This document shows, piece by piece, positions 14,601-29,600 of a stretch of 64,000 bases of DNA. The notes under the pieces were generated by a model. It saw nothing but the letters and a program-made list of their open reading frames with translations, was not told where the DNA came from and made no database searches. A program made the position numbers and the translations under genes. The stretch spans positions 258,455,863 through 258,519,862 of the forward strand of contig CP136064.1 of NCBI GenBank assembly GCA_032622095.1. Reading direction: 5' to 3'. Origin of the DNA: Siphonodentalium dalli (taxonomy: Eukaryota; Mollusca; Scaphopoda; Gadilida; Siphonodentaliidae). The first letter of the stretch is position 1. Every line of letters begins with the position of its first letter.

Positions 14601-17600
14601 TGCTAACCCCTTCATGACAGGAGCTGTGCTGGTGCAGCATTAAAGATCCTGTGCCAATGCACTCTCTTATAAATGCGAGTCTCCCATAGAGAGCTTACAA
14701 GGTCAAGGTAAATATGGTTAGGCATTGGTAAAGGGTTTTCGCAATATTTCAGGAATCTCGTCCTAGAAAAGTTAAGTCAAGGCCAAATCTTTCAATGTAT
14801 TATTCACACAGAAGATTTTTAAAGTGACTCTTGTCTCAGACAAACAAAGAGAAGCCTTGGACTGCACCCGGTCGTGAGAGCCTCGCCATCTGAAACCAGA
14901 AACAAACTTATGTATATTAGTTGTGTCTGGGCGATGGCGGCATTCTCACATAAACCAGAGCAAGCCCATTCGACACACCAGCTGGAAGTAAAACAAAAAC
15001 GTGTTGTAATTAATGCAGGTTGGTTTATTACAAACTATATACATGCATCTTACATTTACAAAATGAAACCTATAAATATGAATTATGAAAATGACTGCAC
15101 ATATTTGAATGTGTTGAATTAAGTTCTTGATTATGATATATATAAATGTCTACATGTTAAGTGTGGGCAAATATTTACCCCTAAAACCAATGAAAAAAGG
15201 TCTTCATGATCGGTCCGTGGGTTAGAATATTTTCAGACACAAACCATAAAGAATGACAATGTGCACACAAGGCAGACATAGTTCTTATAGTGCTACACAT
15301 ACCAAAATGTTTAACTTAATCCAGACTTTGTTTAAAAACAAAGTTTGCAGAACTGTTAATAATTTTGGTGGTATACATAATTAAAATATAAAAACTTTTT
15401 TTTTTCCATTTATGTTTGTACCTATAAAGGTTTTAAACCCAAGACCCGTTTCTGTGAACCCAGACCGTCCATACCAGTTGCGCAATCAATAGTCTGGAAC
15501 AAATAACTGCAGCCTGTGAATTAGGAGAAATTTGCCTAGGCTAAAAAATTGCCTACTCCAGATATTTTTTCTCAGCTAGATCCACATAGTTGCATGCTGT
15601 ACACATAGTTACATTTGGAACTTGGTCCATTATCATGGTTGATTCTTGCTTAAATTTTCTGATTATCAAGTTAGTTCTTGTTATCTCAGTAGTCCTTTGC
15701 ATTCACCAATGAATTTTTCACAGTGTGACGCTGAGGCAATTGTTGATGAAATTTGTTTAAATTTTGCACAAAACATTGGCAGGCTCTGAAATTTGCCTCG
15801 GTTGAAAAATAGCCTGCAAAATTTCTTATTTCCTCGTCTCAGCCGACAGGGCTTTAGCAGGGACTGCCGTTGCTTCATAAAAGGTTACATCTGTGTCAGA
15901 TAAGCAATTTCCATGCAGCTATCTTCTGATTAGCTCTAATCAGACTTGCTTAGTTTGTGATTCTATGATTCTGACGTAATATTGGTTTCAGACTATCAAA
16001 CACGCAGCTCATCTGGATAGTGTGTGTTAACCCCAAAGAAAAGGTTCACATTGGCTGCATTTTTTTTTTGGCAATATCTGAATTTTTGGGGCTATTTTTC
16101 AGAAACTTAGGCCAATGAAAAACCAAGCAAAAGGTTGATCTCGAAAACCAAAACTAAAACAAAAATATAAAGAAATATGCACAAAAATAATTGATAAATT
16201 TTGAGTTGGACAAAAGTGATAATGGAAATGTGCATTGATAAAAACGGCAAAAACTGAAATAGGTCAATAGCTGACAACTTATATCAACAAAGACGAGCAC
16301 TGATTAGCCTACTTTGTCTTAACTCGAAACCACAAAGCAGTAAAGTATTGGTTAAAAAGCCTTGAAATAGTGTGTCTGTCATTTGCAGAATGAGGTCCCC
16401 AGAGGGTGAATTTAGTGATGGGCTAGCATCACCAAATTCACCCTCTGGGAACCTCATTCTGCTGTGGTGTAAGCAGAATGAGGTCCCCAGAGGGTGAATT
16501 TGGTGATACTAGCCACTATCCGGGGTGGCATCACTACATTCACCCTCTGGGGACCTCATTCTGCAAATGACAGACACACTATTTCAAGGCTTGTTGGTTA
16601 ATAAAGTACACCGCTCTATAGCAGCAAATCATCATTGCTTTGATAAATATAACGCATGTGTGACTTTTTATAGAACTGTTATCCATACACAGGTGAGCAA
16701 CTGCTGATTTACCTGTTAACGAGTTAAGGGTTTCATGGAGATCTGATAATTTGAGACTAGTCTTCAAACTTTTTGGCCAAATGAAATTTTCTTTGTCATT
16801 TTCCAAAGGCAACCGAATCCCAACACGAACGGCCAAAATGCCGGCAAATATGATTTGATATGTGTGTTATTTTCAAAGCCAGACAATCTGACATTCAAGC
16901 CTTGAAATAGTGTGTCTGTCAGGCTAGCATCACCAAATTCACCCTCTGGGGACCTCATTCTGCTTACACCTCAGCAGAATGAGGTTCCCAGAGGGTGAAT
17001 TTGGTGATGCTAGCCTGCTATGCGGGGTAGCATCACTAAATTCACCCTCTGGGGACCTCATTCTGCAAATGACAGACACACTATTTCAAGGCTTGCTGAC
17101 ATTACATCTCCTAATTACATTTCTATTGTTTCTAACCGAGCTTCATAATAAATGATTAAGTCAACTGAATATTTTTTTTAAACTTCAACAACTGGCATAA
17201 ATAAATAGATATTTTGTACAAATTATTTTGAAAATTTTTTAGTTTGATGTAAAATTGTCATTGTAACTTGAGGTCATGGGTTGTTAAATTATTCAAATTT
17301 TCTAGCCTTGAACATCTGTAATAAAGTGCACAACATAGAAACATGCATTTGTTCTGAAACAATAACATGCAAAGTATATCTTGAAATAAATGAGACAGAC
17401 TGTGTCCATTCTGAGGAAGAATATTCCTCCCGTCCTTCTAGATATGTGATATAAATGGAGCATGTTGCGATTGACAATGCTCAGGAATAGCGTTAGGGTA
17501 ATATAAACGAATTTCTTGATTCTCATCCCATCCGACAATATTTTTCTCATGACTTAATTAACCTTCAAAGTAAATTGCAATGGCCCATTAATCTGTCTAT

Positions 17601-20600
17601 TTCAATCAAATTTGTCAATATAAATCACCTTGTATTTAAAAATATACATTGAAAGGCTGTATTATTCATCTGGAGAGGTCCTCATGGGAAACGATGAGAC
17701 GACATGGCAAATAGTGGGAAATGCTAAGATAATAAGTTCAACAAATGACCATAGAACTTATTATCTGAACATTTGCAAAGTGAACTACTCATCAATGAGT
17801 ATTAGTATAGAATGGGTCAAGAATCAAATCTATTAAAACATAGATTCCGCCCGTTATTATAAGTTATTTGGGTGCTGTTCCGAGTAACCGCATGGAACGT
17901 ATCCAGAGTTTTGATGCACTATGATGTATATAATACTGATGAAAATACTTCCACCCGTTATTATAAGTTATTTGGGTGCTGTTCCGAGTAACCGCATGGA
18001 ACGTATCCAGAGTTTTGATGCACTATGACATATATAATACTGATGAAAATACTTTTATAGTTTCTTTTAAATTTTTTGGTGAATTTAATTACAATGGAGG
18101 TAAACATACCCAAGCCTGATTTTAGTGTGCTGTCATTGGCAGAATGAGGTCCTCAGAGAGTGAATTTAGTGACGCTATCCCACATAGCGGGCTAGCATAA
18201 CCAAATTCACCCTCTGGGGACCTCATTCTGCTTAGGCCTCATCCGCTATGGGAGACATAGACTCAGATTGATGTTCCCAAATGGTGAATATTGTGCTGTA
18301 CACACATTGGGAACCTCGATTATGCAATGTGTCATCTGCCAATTTGGGGATATAGAGAAACTAAACTAAAAAAAGGAATAGAATCTATGTGAAGAAGTTT
18401 CTATAGAAATTTGAAAATAAAGAAATTTCCAGAGAAGATGAGGCCTAAGCAGAATGAGGTCCCCAGAGGGAGAATTTAGTTATGCTAGCCCGCTATGTGG
18501 GATAGCATCACTAAATTCACCGTCTGGGGGCCTCATTCTGCAAATGACAAGCACACTATAATCAGGCTTAAACAAACCCAGTTTCTTTGGATATTCAGGA
18601 AATCCCCCAAATATCCTACTCAAATGAGCATGTTTATCTCCAACAACTTAGAACATATAAATGTGATTATAAAAAAAATTTGGCATCACAGGTTTATCTG
18701 TAAAATTGCAGTCTTAAAGGGAGACTGAACCTAAATCCAGCCATTGTATGAATAATCTCATACCTCATTCAACAAGAAATATGATACAAATGATTCAAAA
18801 TGAACTTGTGTGGGGATCAGTGCAAAATGCATTAATGTAATCTATGAATGATTTAATACAACATGGTAATTATAACGAAAATGAGTAAATGGCTTTATAA
18901 GCATTTTACTCATTTTCGTTATAATTTTATCAGGTTGTTATACGTGGTTCTTTGTGTACGCGAGTTTATTTAACTCTCATTCTTGACTCGTATTTATTCA
19001 TTTATTGGATTTGTTCTGTTGAGTATAGTAGGAGATGGCCCCATAAATGGAAGGATTTAGATATAGACTCCCTTTAGTTCATAAGGTATCAATATGGGGA
19101 AGACAATCATATACGGCAATAAGATCTGTAGACAGTTGTTTCTTCCTCCAACTATGTTTCTTGAACAAATTTGAAAAAAGTGGTCAATTACAAACCCCAA
19201 TCACCATCACAAAATGTTGTCTCAAATTTTCCACTGAAATCACTGCTGAAATTACAATACTAATGCCATACACGCAACATCACTGAAACCTCGAACAACA
19301 AAAATTTCCAAAAGTTTCTGTTTCGTGTTGAGATGCAAACATTTTCAAATATGCTAAAACCTGAGAAGTCATACAAAATGAAGAATGATATATCAAAATT
19401 AATATCAATCCTATGATTCAAATCTCCATAGGAAGTCATATAAATGTAAATTTCACTTCAACCATCATATTATATTGCTTTGTTATAAATAAATACTCTC
19501 ACATCACAGTAGATAAGGCCAAACAAATAAAAATCCCATGTTCTCAGGCACCTCCCTCGTCACTCAGGCACATCCCTAATCACTCAGGCACCTCCCTCAT
19601 CACTAAAATTTTCTTTTAAAAAGCCTTGTCAAACATTTTTTCAACATTTTCTCTTAGAAATATTTGATCGAACTATAAAAATGATTTTCTTATGGTTTCT
19701 GGAGTATGTTTTCCAAATTTTGAGAAAAAAAATAAAAAATAAATAGCCTCCTGCATAACAAAATTGAAATCTAATTGCCTGAGAACACAGATATTTTATT
19801 TTAATGGGCTTTGAATTGTCCTTTGACAACTGGGTAAAATTTAACCTACTCACAACAGAATGGATTCTTTGATTGTGTGCTATAAGTCCTAATTGGAATG
19901 GTCTATTCTCCTGTTGTAGGGATGTTCAAATAATTGTTTTTTTGAACTCAGTAGCTGATTAATTAAATGAATGGGAATCAAGTAACTAATACAGTGTTTC
20001 CACTTGGCCAGCAGAACAAAAACCAGTTTTTGTACTGCCAACTCTCCCTAAAGGGAGGCATGAATAATAATGTTGATTTAAGTGTCTTCGATTTCCAATC
20101 ACCATTGCTGCAAAATGCACCAGATTAAGGGACTCTTGAGTATTGTATTCAACAATTTATCTGTTGGCAAAAAATCATGCAAGCCGCAATTTACATTAAA
20201 CAGAATCTAACCCAAAGGTCATCGAAAGCCTTCAACGTAATTGTGACTGTTTCAATTCTGTTTGAAACAAATTATGAAACGCCAAAGTGCTGTCGAATCT
20301 TTAGGGCAGTTCCCCAATGAATTGTCAATACATTGCTACTCGAGAGGAATATCATACCCAGTTGTGAAAGGTCAAATGCACTTAAAATGTCGATTTCACA
20401 TTAATGTGTAGGCTTAATTCCTTGTTCTGAGGTTATATTTACCATTATTACCAAGAGACTGTCGTTTGACGACCAAACTCACACGTTTTTTCTTAGAATT
20501 TATGGTAGTTTTCTTACTGTGACTTGAGTTAAGCTTTTTCCTGATAATCTCAAAATTCTTCTTGAAGTTAGGGATCTTGGACGGGGTTGTAGATTTTAGC

Positions 20601-23600
20601 CTGAGTAAGCTTGCTTTTGTTTGCTTTATCTGATTTTTGACTGGTGTTATAACGACACGGAGAACTCTATTTTTCTCCGTGTGTCTTAAGAAAAAGCCAG
20701 CTGAGTTGCCTGATGTACCTTGCATCGCCTGTAAATCAGCATTCTTCCCATCAAGCTTCTTGGACGCGTTTTCAACAGATCCCTTGCTGTTTTCCAATGC
20801 TTCTGTCAGCTCCTCTATCAGCAATTCCTGAAAAAAAAAAAATCAAATCATCAAAATATGAGATTAATATTACAGGCCATAAAAATTAGCAAGTTTCATT
20901 TGTGCAGGGTTCGTGCAAATTTTGTTTTACATAACCTTTTTTCCGTTCATGCAAAAAATGAACAAAACTTTATGGCCAGATAAATCAAATAGTTTGTTTC
21001 TCAGGGATCGCCGCGTCACCAAAATACATGCACTATAAATATTAATGACCTTCCATAAATAAATAAATATAATAATACTGCACACAACGCTCCCCCCTCC
21101 CACAATTCATTGGAAGGAAGACTTGACCTAGAAAGTTGTCGCATGCAAATCTAGCCGGATAGACTATTACATTCACCAGGCCGAGGGAGGATAATTTGGC
21201 AAACTTCCGGATGCAAAGTGCTTCCCAGGAGTAACACCCATGTCTTATTTGTATGATAATAAATCATAATTTTGGCTAACCTCAGTGCATAAACTCTACT
21301 ATTTGCTACTATTGCTCTCTTGTCAGTATGTACACACATACCTGATTTGAAGCTAAATATTTAAATGGAGCTATTGGTATGAATATGTACTTCAAAAAAG
21401 GTTATACAAAATAAAATGGGTTAAGCAAAAACATTTTGCATAACATTTTTATGGGTTATGCAAATTTTCAATTTTCCGAGGCCTGATATTATTCACAAGG
21501 TTTTAGTGAACCATCTATTGTTTATAAAATATAAAAGTAGTGTCTGTTTCGCTTTAGATAATAGGCCTGCCATTTGATCAAATGTGTTAATACATATAGT
21601 TGTTTATATTGAATTTTATGCAACACTACATTTGCAAGTGGACTTATGTGGAAGGTTCTGATCAGTGTTTAACAATATCTCCATTTTTATTAGCATCCAC
21701 GAATTCATCCACATTGACTTGACTTGAAATGTGAAGCGCTACTGTTGGTCGCCATTGTTTTAGTTTACACAAGACATGCTGAAGGCTCACAAAAATAGTT
21801 CCGGCTCTTAATTAAGTGTGTAAATCAGCCATTTGGGTGAGGTGAGACAGCAGTTAATTAATAGTTACTGATTTGTCTCAATATAATTTTTTTTCTTATT
21901 GTATCATCTAAAATGCAGTAATGTTCAAGAATAAAATAAAATAAATTTCCCGCCGGCAACCTGAACACTGCACACATTCAAAATTTATTTTTTAATAAAT
22001 ACATTTATTATCCATCCCTTAACTAACACTATTTCCGATTGCGCAAAAGCTGTCATGATAATCCGGGAAAAAGTCATATAATTATTGGACTACTGAAAGT
22101 CATATTGGACTCATTCGAGTCCAATATGAATTTTATCGGGACTCCATGATGTCATGAAGTAATTTTATTTGCCAGTAGGCCTGCAACGATTCATCGCGAT
22201 TTCGATGCATCGCGATTCTATACGCGATTCATTTGACTGTAATTTCGATACACTACAATACAGTTCCGCTATTATCATGCAGTTACCATACGAAGTCAAT
22301 CGGGTCCCCTCGTTCGTTTCCGTAAGCTGTGAATGCTTACGAAGTGTTATCGGTAGTAAATCTGTAAATTTCGTTTGTTTCCGTGAGCTCGCACTTTGAC
22401 CTTCGACAAACGTTGGCGGAAGTGAAATGACTGACCTCCGTAACCTAGCCACAGGCTGTAAGCCATGCTCCGATTGGTTTAATTTGATGAACTGCTGTGA
22501 TTTCAACCAATCAAATACTAGTATATTGGATATATCGTCTGCGGCAAAACAACAACACGTGGGCCGTGGAAACATGTCTGCTCAAAGCTTAAAACTTGTC
22601 AATCCGCCAGCGGCCTATAGGTCGAAAGTCTGGCAGTATTTCGGTTTTGGGACGTACACCGTTGAAGAGGATGGATGCATTAAGACAGACAGAACTAAAA
22701 CGATATCCAAATTATGTTCGACGGCAACCTCTTACAAGTTACATAAGTTACAAGGCTGGTGTTACGACCAATATGTCGCACCATTTGAAACGACATCATT
22801 CTAGACTATAGACTTGACGAACTCAACCCCAGCGAGCCCATCTAGCGTTCCCAAATCATCAGGTCAGCTGCGTCTCCAAGATGTGTATTCTAAATTGGCT
22901 AAGACTGAGTTGTGACTATTAAATGTCACATTGTTGTGTTGAATTACTGTTGATTAAAATATAAAATGAATTTAAAAAATAAGACTTGAATCACTGTTGC
23001 ATGAGTTTCGGATTGAAAATTAGCTTTTCTGACAATATACTCAGATATAACTATGAGCATAATAAAAAGTAGTGTATAAGAGCCCAGCGACATTTCGTCA
23101 TGTGCCATTATTAGGCATATAGTTTAATGGTGCATGGCGAACTGTCGCTGGGTGCTTACACTACTTGTCAATAGTTATATCTGAGTATATTGTCAGAAAA
23201 GCTCATTTTCAGTCAGAAACTCCAGCAACTGACTGCCAACTGTGAAATGATATACTGTTCACTAAAATTAGTATAGTTCATTTTTCTACGATAACATCTG
23301 AGAGTTGTGCAAATTTGGAGTGTTGAATTTGAATAACTATTTACTTGTGGGATCAAATTTTGCGTATCACGATACGTATCGTATTGTTGGCCCCGTATCG
23401 TGATACGTATCGTATCGTGACCAAGCGTATCATTACAGGCCTATTTGCCAGATGAATCGATGAAATTGTGATACGCGCTCAATACTCTGGTGGATTTAGC
23501 AGACGTTTCACTTCTGCATTGAGTTTTTTCACTTCCGTGTTTACTGTGTTCCAAATCATGCTTTCTGAAGATCAAATACAGGCTTTTATAGAGAATCAAG

Positions 23601-26600
23601 TGACGATGAATACCAAAAATAACCACAAAAGTTTTATTCCCAAAATTTGGATAAACATACAGATGGATAATAAAAATGTCATTATACAATGTTGTGTACA
23701 GTATGTGTTTTTCTTGTACTCGTCCAGGTTGTGCGTGTCTTGTCCAATATGACTTTTCACCACAACCTGGACTCGTACAAGAAAACACAACATTGTATAA
23801 TAACTTTATAATATTAAATTCTATCGAATTGGAGTCTGAGGTAATGGTGTATCGCTGCTATCTGAGCCCATAATATATATCTGGTTCGATCATTTGGGGT
23901 TCACAGACCGCTTTGAAACGTTCAAGTAGCAGTAGCTAGTGTACCTGTTGACGGAGCTTTTCATCGTCAGTCATCAGTTGTTCACGAAGCTGTTCATTTT
24001 CCTTGTCCTTCTGTTGGAATGTTTCTGCTGCTTCAGTCAAAGATTGAGTGAGCTCATCAATTTCTTGTTGCTGAAGAAAAAATACAGGAAACATTTTAAA
24101 AATTACAATAACAAATCTTCTCTACATTTTCATCAATATTAAGAGCGGTTTGCGCTTCAAAATACACCTAATAATATTTGCTTTAATTGAATTTTCCCAG
24201 TCGATAAATAGTTGAACTACCATTCTACTGCCATTATATATCCCAAAAAGATGCATTGGAGTCATACAAAATACAAATTTGAACACAGTGTTTGGGTCCC
24301 AAATAAACAAAAGCCATGTTAACGGCATGGAACAGAAAAAAGTGTTTGTGTGTTAGTCTATTCCTGATATGGTAGAAATAAAGAGTGTTTGTTTCACTTC
24401 TATATGAACAATTTTAAACAGCTGGAAAATTGCTGTGACCAGACTGGACCAGATAGTATTTTCAGAGCATATGAAGCCAGTATATCAATATATTGTGTAT
24501 TTGTCAACCTATCCTATACCGCCTTCTAAATAATGTAGACAAAATTTGGAAGCCTGAATGAGCCATGTCCGTTTAATAGCCACAAATATCCTCCATATTG
24601 GTAAATCAAAATAAAGATGCTCTATCTCTTATCGGCACCATACCCAACAACAACAAAATTTATGCTAAATGCTAATTTGTTGTGAATCAGTGTTTTAACC
24701 CTTTCTGTACTAAATACTCATAGATGAGTAGTTGCGTTAGAAAATGTTCAGATAATAAGTTCAAAAACAACCATAGGTTGTTGAACTTATTATCTGAACA
24801 TTTCTCACAAAAGAATATGAATCCTTCAGCACTTTTATTAACATTTCGTCATAGTGTGATCTTCCCCGAACACCCCTCCAAATGAATAATAGACCAATCC
24901 AATGTATATTTATTTAACTGAGTGGGAGAATCCATTTAGTATAGAAAGAGTTAAAAGATAATTTGCAATCGAAAAACTTACACATATGAAAAGTGTAATG
25001 TTCTAACTGTAGCCATATTTTCCATCCAAGTTCATGAACAAAAAAACTTATTTCCTTGTGAAGTTACTTTTTACTGGTCTCTGACCAAAAGTTATGGTTT
25101 TATATCCTCGATTCTATAAAGTTCAGGGAAGAGATAACCATCTTCAACCCTTTCTTTACTAAGGCCATATAAACTTAATAGTTTGTTTCTCAGGGATTTT
25201 TTTTTTCAAAGTGATGAGGGAGGCAGTTATTTATATTTATTATTTTTTTCAAATTAATTTTGTGGTGAGGCAGGTATTTATATATATAATATTTATCGGA
25301 GTCCCATATTAAGGAATAATACTGGATATGAGGAATAATACTGGATATGGGCAATATACTGAAGCAGGGAAGCTGACCATCATATATCCCCTTAATAATC
25401 TAGATTTGTAATAAAGTTGTATAGAGGAAACAGTTTGAGTTATTCACTCATGGCAGAAGATGTGGAAACTACATCGGTGAAATTTGATGTAACTTAGGGT
25501 GACCACCAGCCAGATCAAGCTTTATTGGAAGGAGTTCCACTGGACTACACATGAATTGATAATATTAAATCACAACAATAATTTATGAAATAAAAGGTTT
25601 ATTTTCTAATTAATCACAGACTTTCATAAAAATCTTGAAGTTTGGAATAGTGCTGATCCACAAACCAGAGTGCATTACATACAATAGCCACATATTGCCG
25701 ACCCACACTGTCAACGCTAACCTTTCGGAAGCCCACTTTGTTTTCAACCAGTCAATGAATGAATTGCACAATTTGTTACGTTTGTTTTTCAAATTTGTCT
25801 TACTGGGCAACACCACCTCCTTGCAACTTGTCATCAGCACCGAGAATACATCAACTACTTCTCCCGATTTATTCTCTGGTACATCTTCTTTGGTCACTCG
25901 AATTTGAAATTATCGTCCGAAAAATTGCGTGACTTCAGAAAACATGATGATTAATGATCATGATCATGATGTCTCCTGCAACTGTGTCAAAGTCCCCCGT
26001 TTTCGTTTTCGAAACAACCAGGTCAAAATCATCGTCAATGTCTTTCGTGGACATGAAATCATCAGCCATTTGAGGAACAGTTTTTGATCTGTTGTCTGAT
26101 ATAATTGTCCATTTGCCTTCCGACGCATTCTGCACGATACAAATGTTCACCAAAGTCGCCATTTTGTTATTATTTTAAACAGGAAGTTCGTCAGAATTAT
26201 CCGCCCTTGTTTGTGAATGTAAAGTCCGGATAGATTTGCAGTCCGGATAGATTTGCAGTTTGCGTAAAGTTTCAAGACGAAGTTATCGGTCTGGGGCGGT
26301 TCGGGACATGCGGTATTTATATATTTATTACTTTATAGGTGCCAATAAATAAGGGGGAGGCGCAGGTTTTTGGGGGACGCGGCGATCCCTGAGAAACGAA
26401 CTATTAAGTGTGTATGGCCTAAATACTCATTGATGAGTAGTTCCCTTATTAACCAATTCTTTACTAAATACTCATTGATGAGTAGTTCCCTTAAGAAATG
26501 TTCAGATAGGTCTTTTGTTCAACTTATTATCTGATTATTTCCTACCAAAGAATATGAATAATTCTGCACTTATTATCATTTCATCAGACTGTAAGTTTTC

Positions 26601-29600
26601 CTGAACACCCTTCCAAATGAATAATAGACCATTCCAGAATATACTTTTATAACTGATAGGAGAATCCACAAATATTGAAAGGGTAAAAAGGTATGGAAAT
26701 AGGTACAACTTGTTGGTGCTTTTATTCCAGCATATTTTGTTGTGACAACTGACCAAGATTTCAAATTTAAATTTGAAGCCCTGATCCATTAATCGCTGGT
26801 TTAAATTTTGCACTGATCTAGGGCCCTGCGAAATTGCACTTTCCAAATATTCCTAATCCGATATTATTGAGTCGGGAGGCCAATGTCAATATAAAATTGA
26901 ATCTCAAATTGGCTAGCGCTGATGCATAGGTCCTCAGTCGCTCACAAGTTTTTCCTATATGGTGTCGGGGAAATATCAGTGAATAACGTATTTTGAAAGA
27001 AAATAACAACGTATGTGGAATTATCTGGTTGTATAATTTATATACATTCTGATCAGTTGTTAGTAATTAAACTAAATAATTATGCTGTAGTTAATCATTA
27101 ATTACGATGTGATATTATTACCTTGATATTTCCCGATGAATTTGGGCAGTGACCATGCACGTCACACTAACTTGTGATGAGTTTACATGTATACACCCCT
27201 AATCATGCAGTTGGAGAAATAAGGCACATACGACACCTAATCACACTGGCAATATCAACACCGAATCGAATCTCGAATATTCACAGGGCCCTACACTGAT
27301 ATCCTGGTATAATCTCAGTGTTTCTCAGTGTTACGGAGGACTGGTAGTTTTTGCACAATATTTACTGACAAATAAATTGGGGGGGGGGGGGGGATTATAA
27401 GCTTGACATGGTAATTTTATTTAATTACAAACCTGTTCTGCAGTTTGCTTAAAGCCCTCTTCTAATTTTTTCTGCAGGTTTTCAATAAGAACGGAATCGC
27501 CAATGTCTTCATTCTAAAATTAAAATAAGAGCATAGTTGTACAATATGCCCATTTGACTGTTTGTAGTTGCACATAGTTCTGATAAAAATGGTCGGGCAA
27601 GGCTGGAAATTTAACTTGAGTTGAGTATTTTCATGAAAGAATTCTATATATCAAATAGGAAAAAATATTGTTAACAGACACATGGACATCTAGAGTTACA
27701 AAACAACATAAGATGGTTGTTTTCTTAACAGGCTTAATATAATAATATTCTCGTCTCTATCTGTAGACTGTAGTATTAGAATATCATGTGTAACTGAAAG
27801 ATTATTTTTGGAGAAACTGCTTAGTCAAAGTGTTATTTGAACCAAGATATGACTATATTACTTTAACTAAATAAATATAGGTTATCACCACCATGTGTGT
27901 TTCTGAGATCCGTTTTCAAGTCGAGCTACCTTCTCTGGGCCATATATCGAGTCTGTCAGGATGAAACGATATGTGGCCCAGAGAAGGTACAAGACTTTAA
28001 TACCTATCGCGGGAACAAACAAAGTGGTGATAACCAGTTTATCTTACAATTCACGCAACAATCGTCTAATGGGTAATATCTTATGAGAATGACTTCATTG
28101 TGAGTATCTAAATAATGCACCACACAGTTGATGTCGTGCTGCATCACCATCAATCATATTTTGTTTACAAACGAAGTGAATCTCTTCACAACTCGCCATC
28201 CATGATACGTGTTGCCATGCAGGATACAAGATCGAAAACCACCTCAGCGTTTTGCGTGTATTTGAGGAAAAATTGCTAAATTATAAGATAAACACAAAAT
28301 AACTATATAAATATTTCCCCAGTATTTTTATTTATTTGGTCTGACATACAATGAACATAAAGTCTAAAAGCTCTGTGATGTGGAGGTAATAATGCCTATA
28401 ATTGAAGCAAGAATTTAACCGAGTAACAATAATGAATGCTACCTTTGTCGAGGCTGTTCGTTCTGTTTTGAATGAGACATTGCTGTCTATTTCTGCATGG
28501 CGGAACTGAAGCACTGATATCTCACATAGGTTTTTCTCCCTTTCATCACTAAGAGCAGACAGCTGAGTTTTCATACTATTGAAATCTGCCTCAAGTCGCA
28601 AGATTTGTTGATCTTTATCCTGAAACAGAAGTCAGTGACTATACAGATACCGTCGAAATATTAAAACTTGAATAATACATTCATGCAAAGCAGCGAAAGT
28701 ATATAATAGTTCATTCAACTTTGCCAATAGTCCGAGAGCAGTCTAATTTTCATTTCAATCAGCTAAGGGTCTAGGGAATAACTTACTTCAAATTGGAGAA
28801 AAATCGACCACAGAAATTACTTACACATCGGAGAATGCGTTGCTCGACCAATCAATAGCTTCTTGCAAAACCAATAATTATTCACACTTTGTCACTTCTT
28901 CACAAGCCCCGCCCAATGTTGGTAACAAGAGCATCGCTAGGGCGTGGCAAAATACGCCCTTTTTACATTTTTAATTGTACTACCTCAAAATAAAATAATA
29001 ATCTGAGCTTACAAAGAATATCTGATATACCCCTAATTTAAATGCCAAAATGCGGTCAAATTCTAAGTGTAACAAGCAGTCGCAGACGACGGTATCCCCC
29101 GCCGAATTGTGCAGTTGGGGAAGTGCATTCTCAATAATGTTTGCGTTCTCAGTGGGCTAAATAAGAGGTGGATTTTATCAAAAAGGCTGGCTTGCGAACT
29201 CATTTTAGGTACTGACATTTGTGAAAATTAGCCATGTGATGTCGTCCATTTGCACCAAAAATAATAAACAAAGTCCAATAACTCTGCTGAAAATATCCGG
29301 CTGGACTTGGTTTGCAAACACGTACTAGATACTGGTCATGTGAACTCATATACCAAAAAATCTTTGAAATCCGTTGACATTTGTGAAAATGAGCCCTGTG
29401 ACGTCGTCCATTTGCACCAAAAATAATAAACAAAGTCCAATAACTCTGCTGAAAATATCCGGCCTGACCTGGTTTGCGAACTCGTTCTAGATACTGGTCA
29501 TGTGAACTCATATACCAAAAATCTTTTAAATCTGTTGACATTTGTGGAAATGAGCCCTGTGATGTCTTCTATTTGCTATTTGGTAAATTCGACAAAAATA

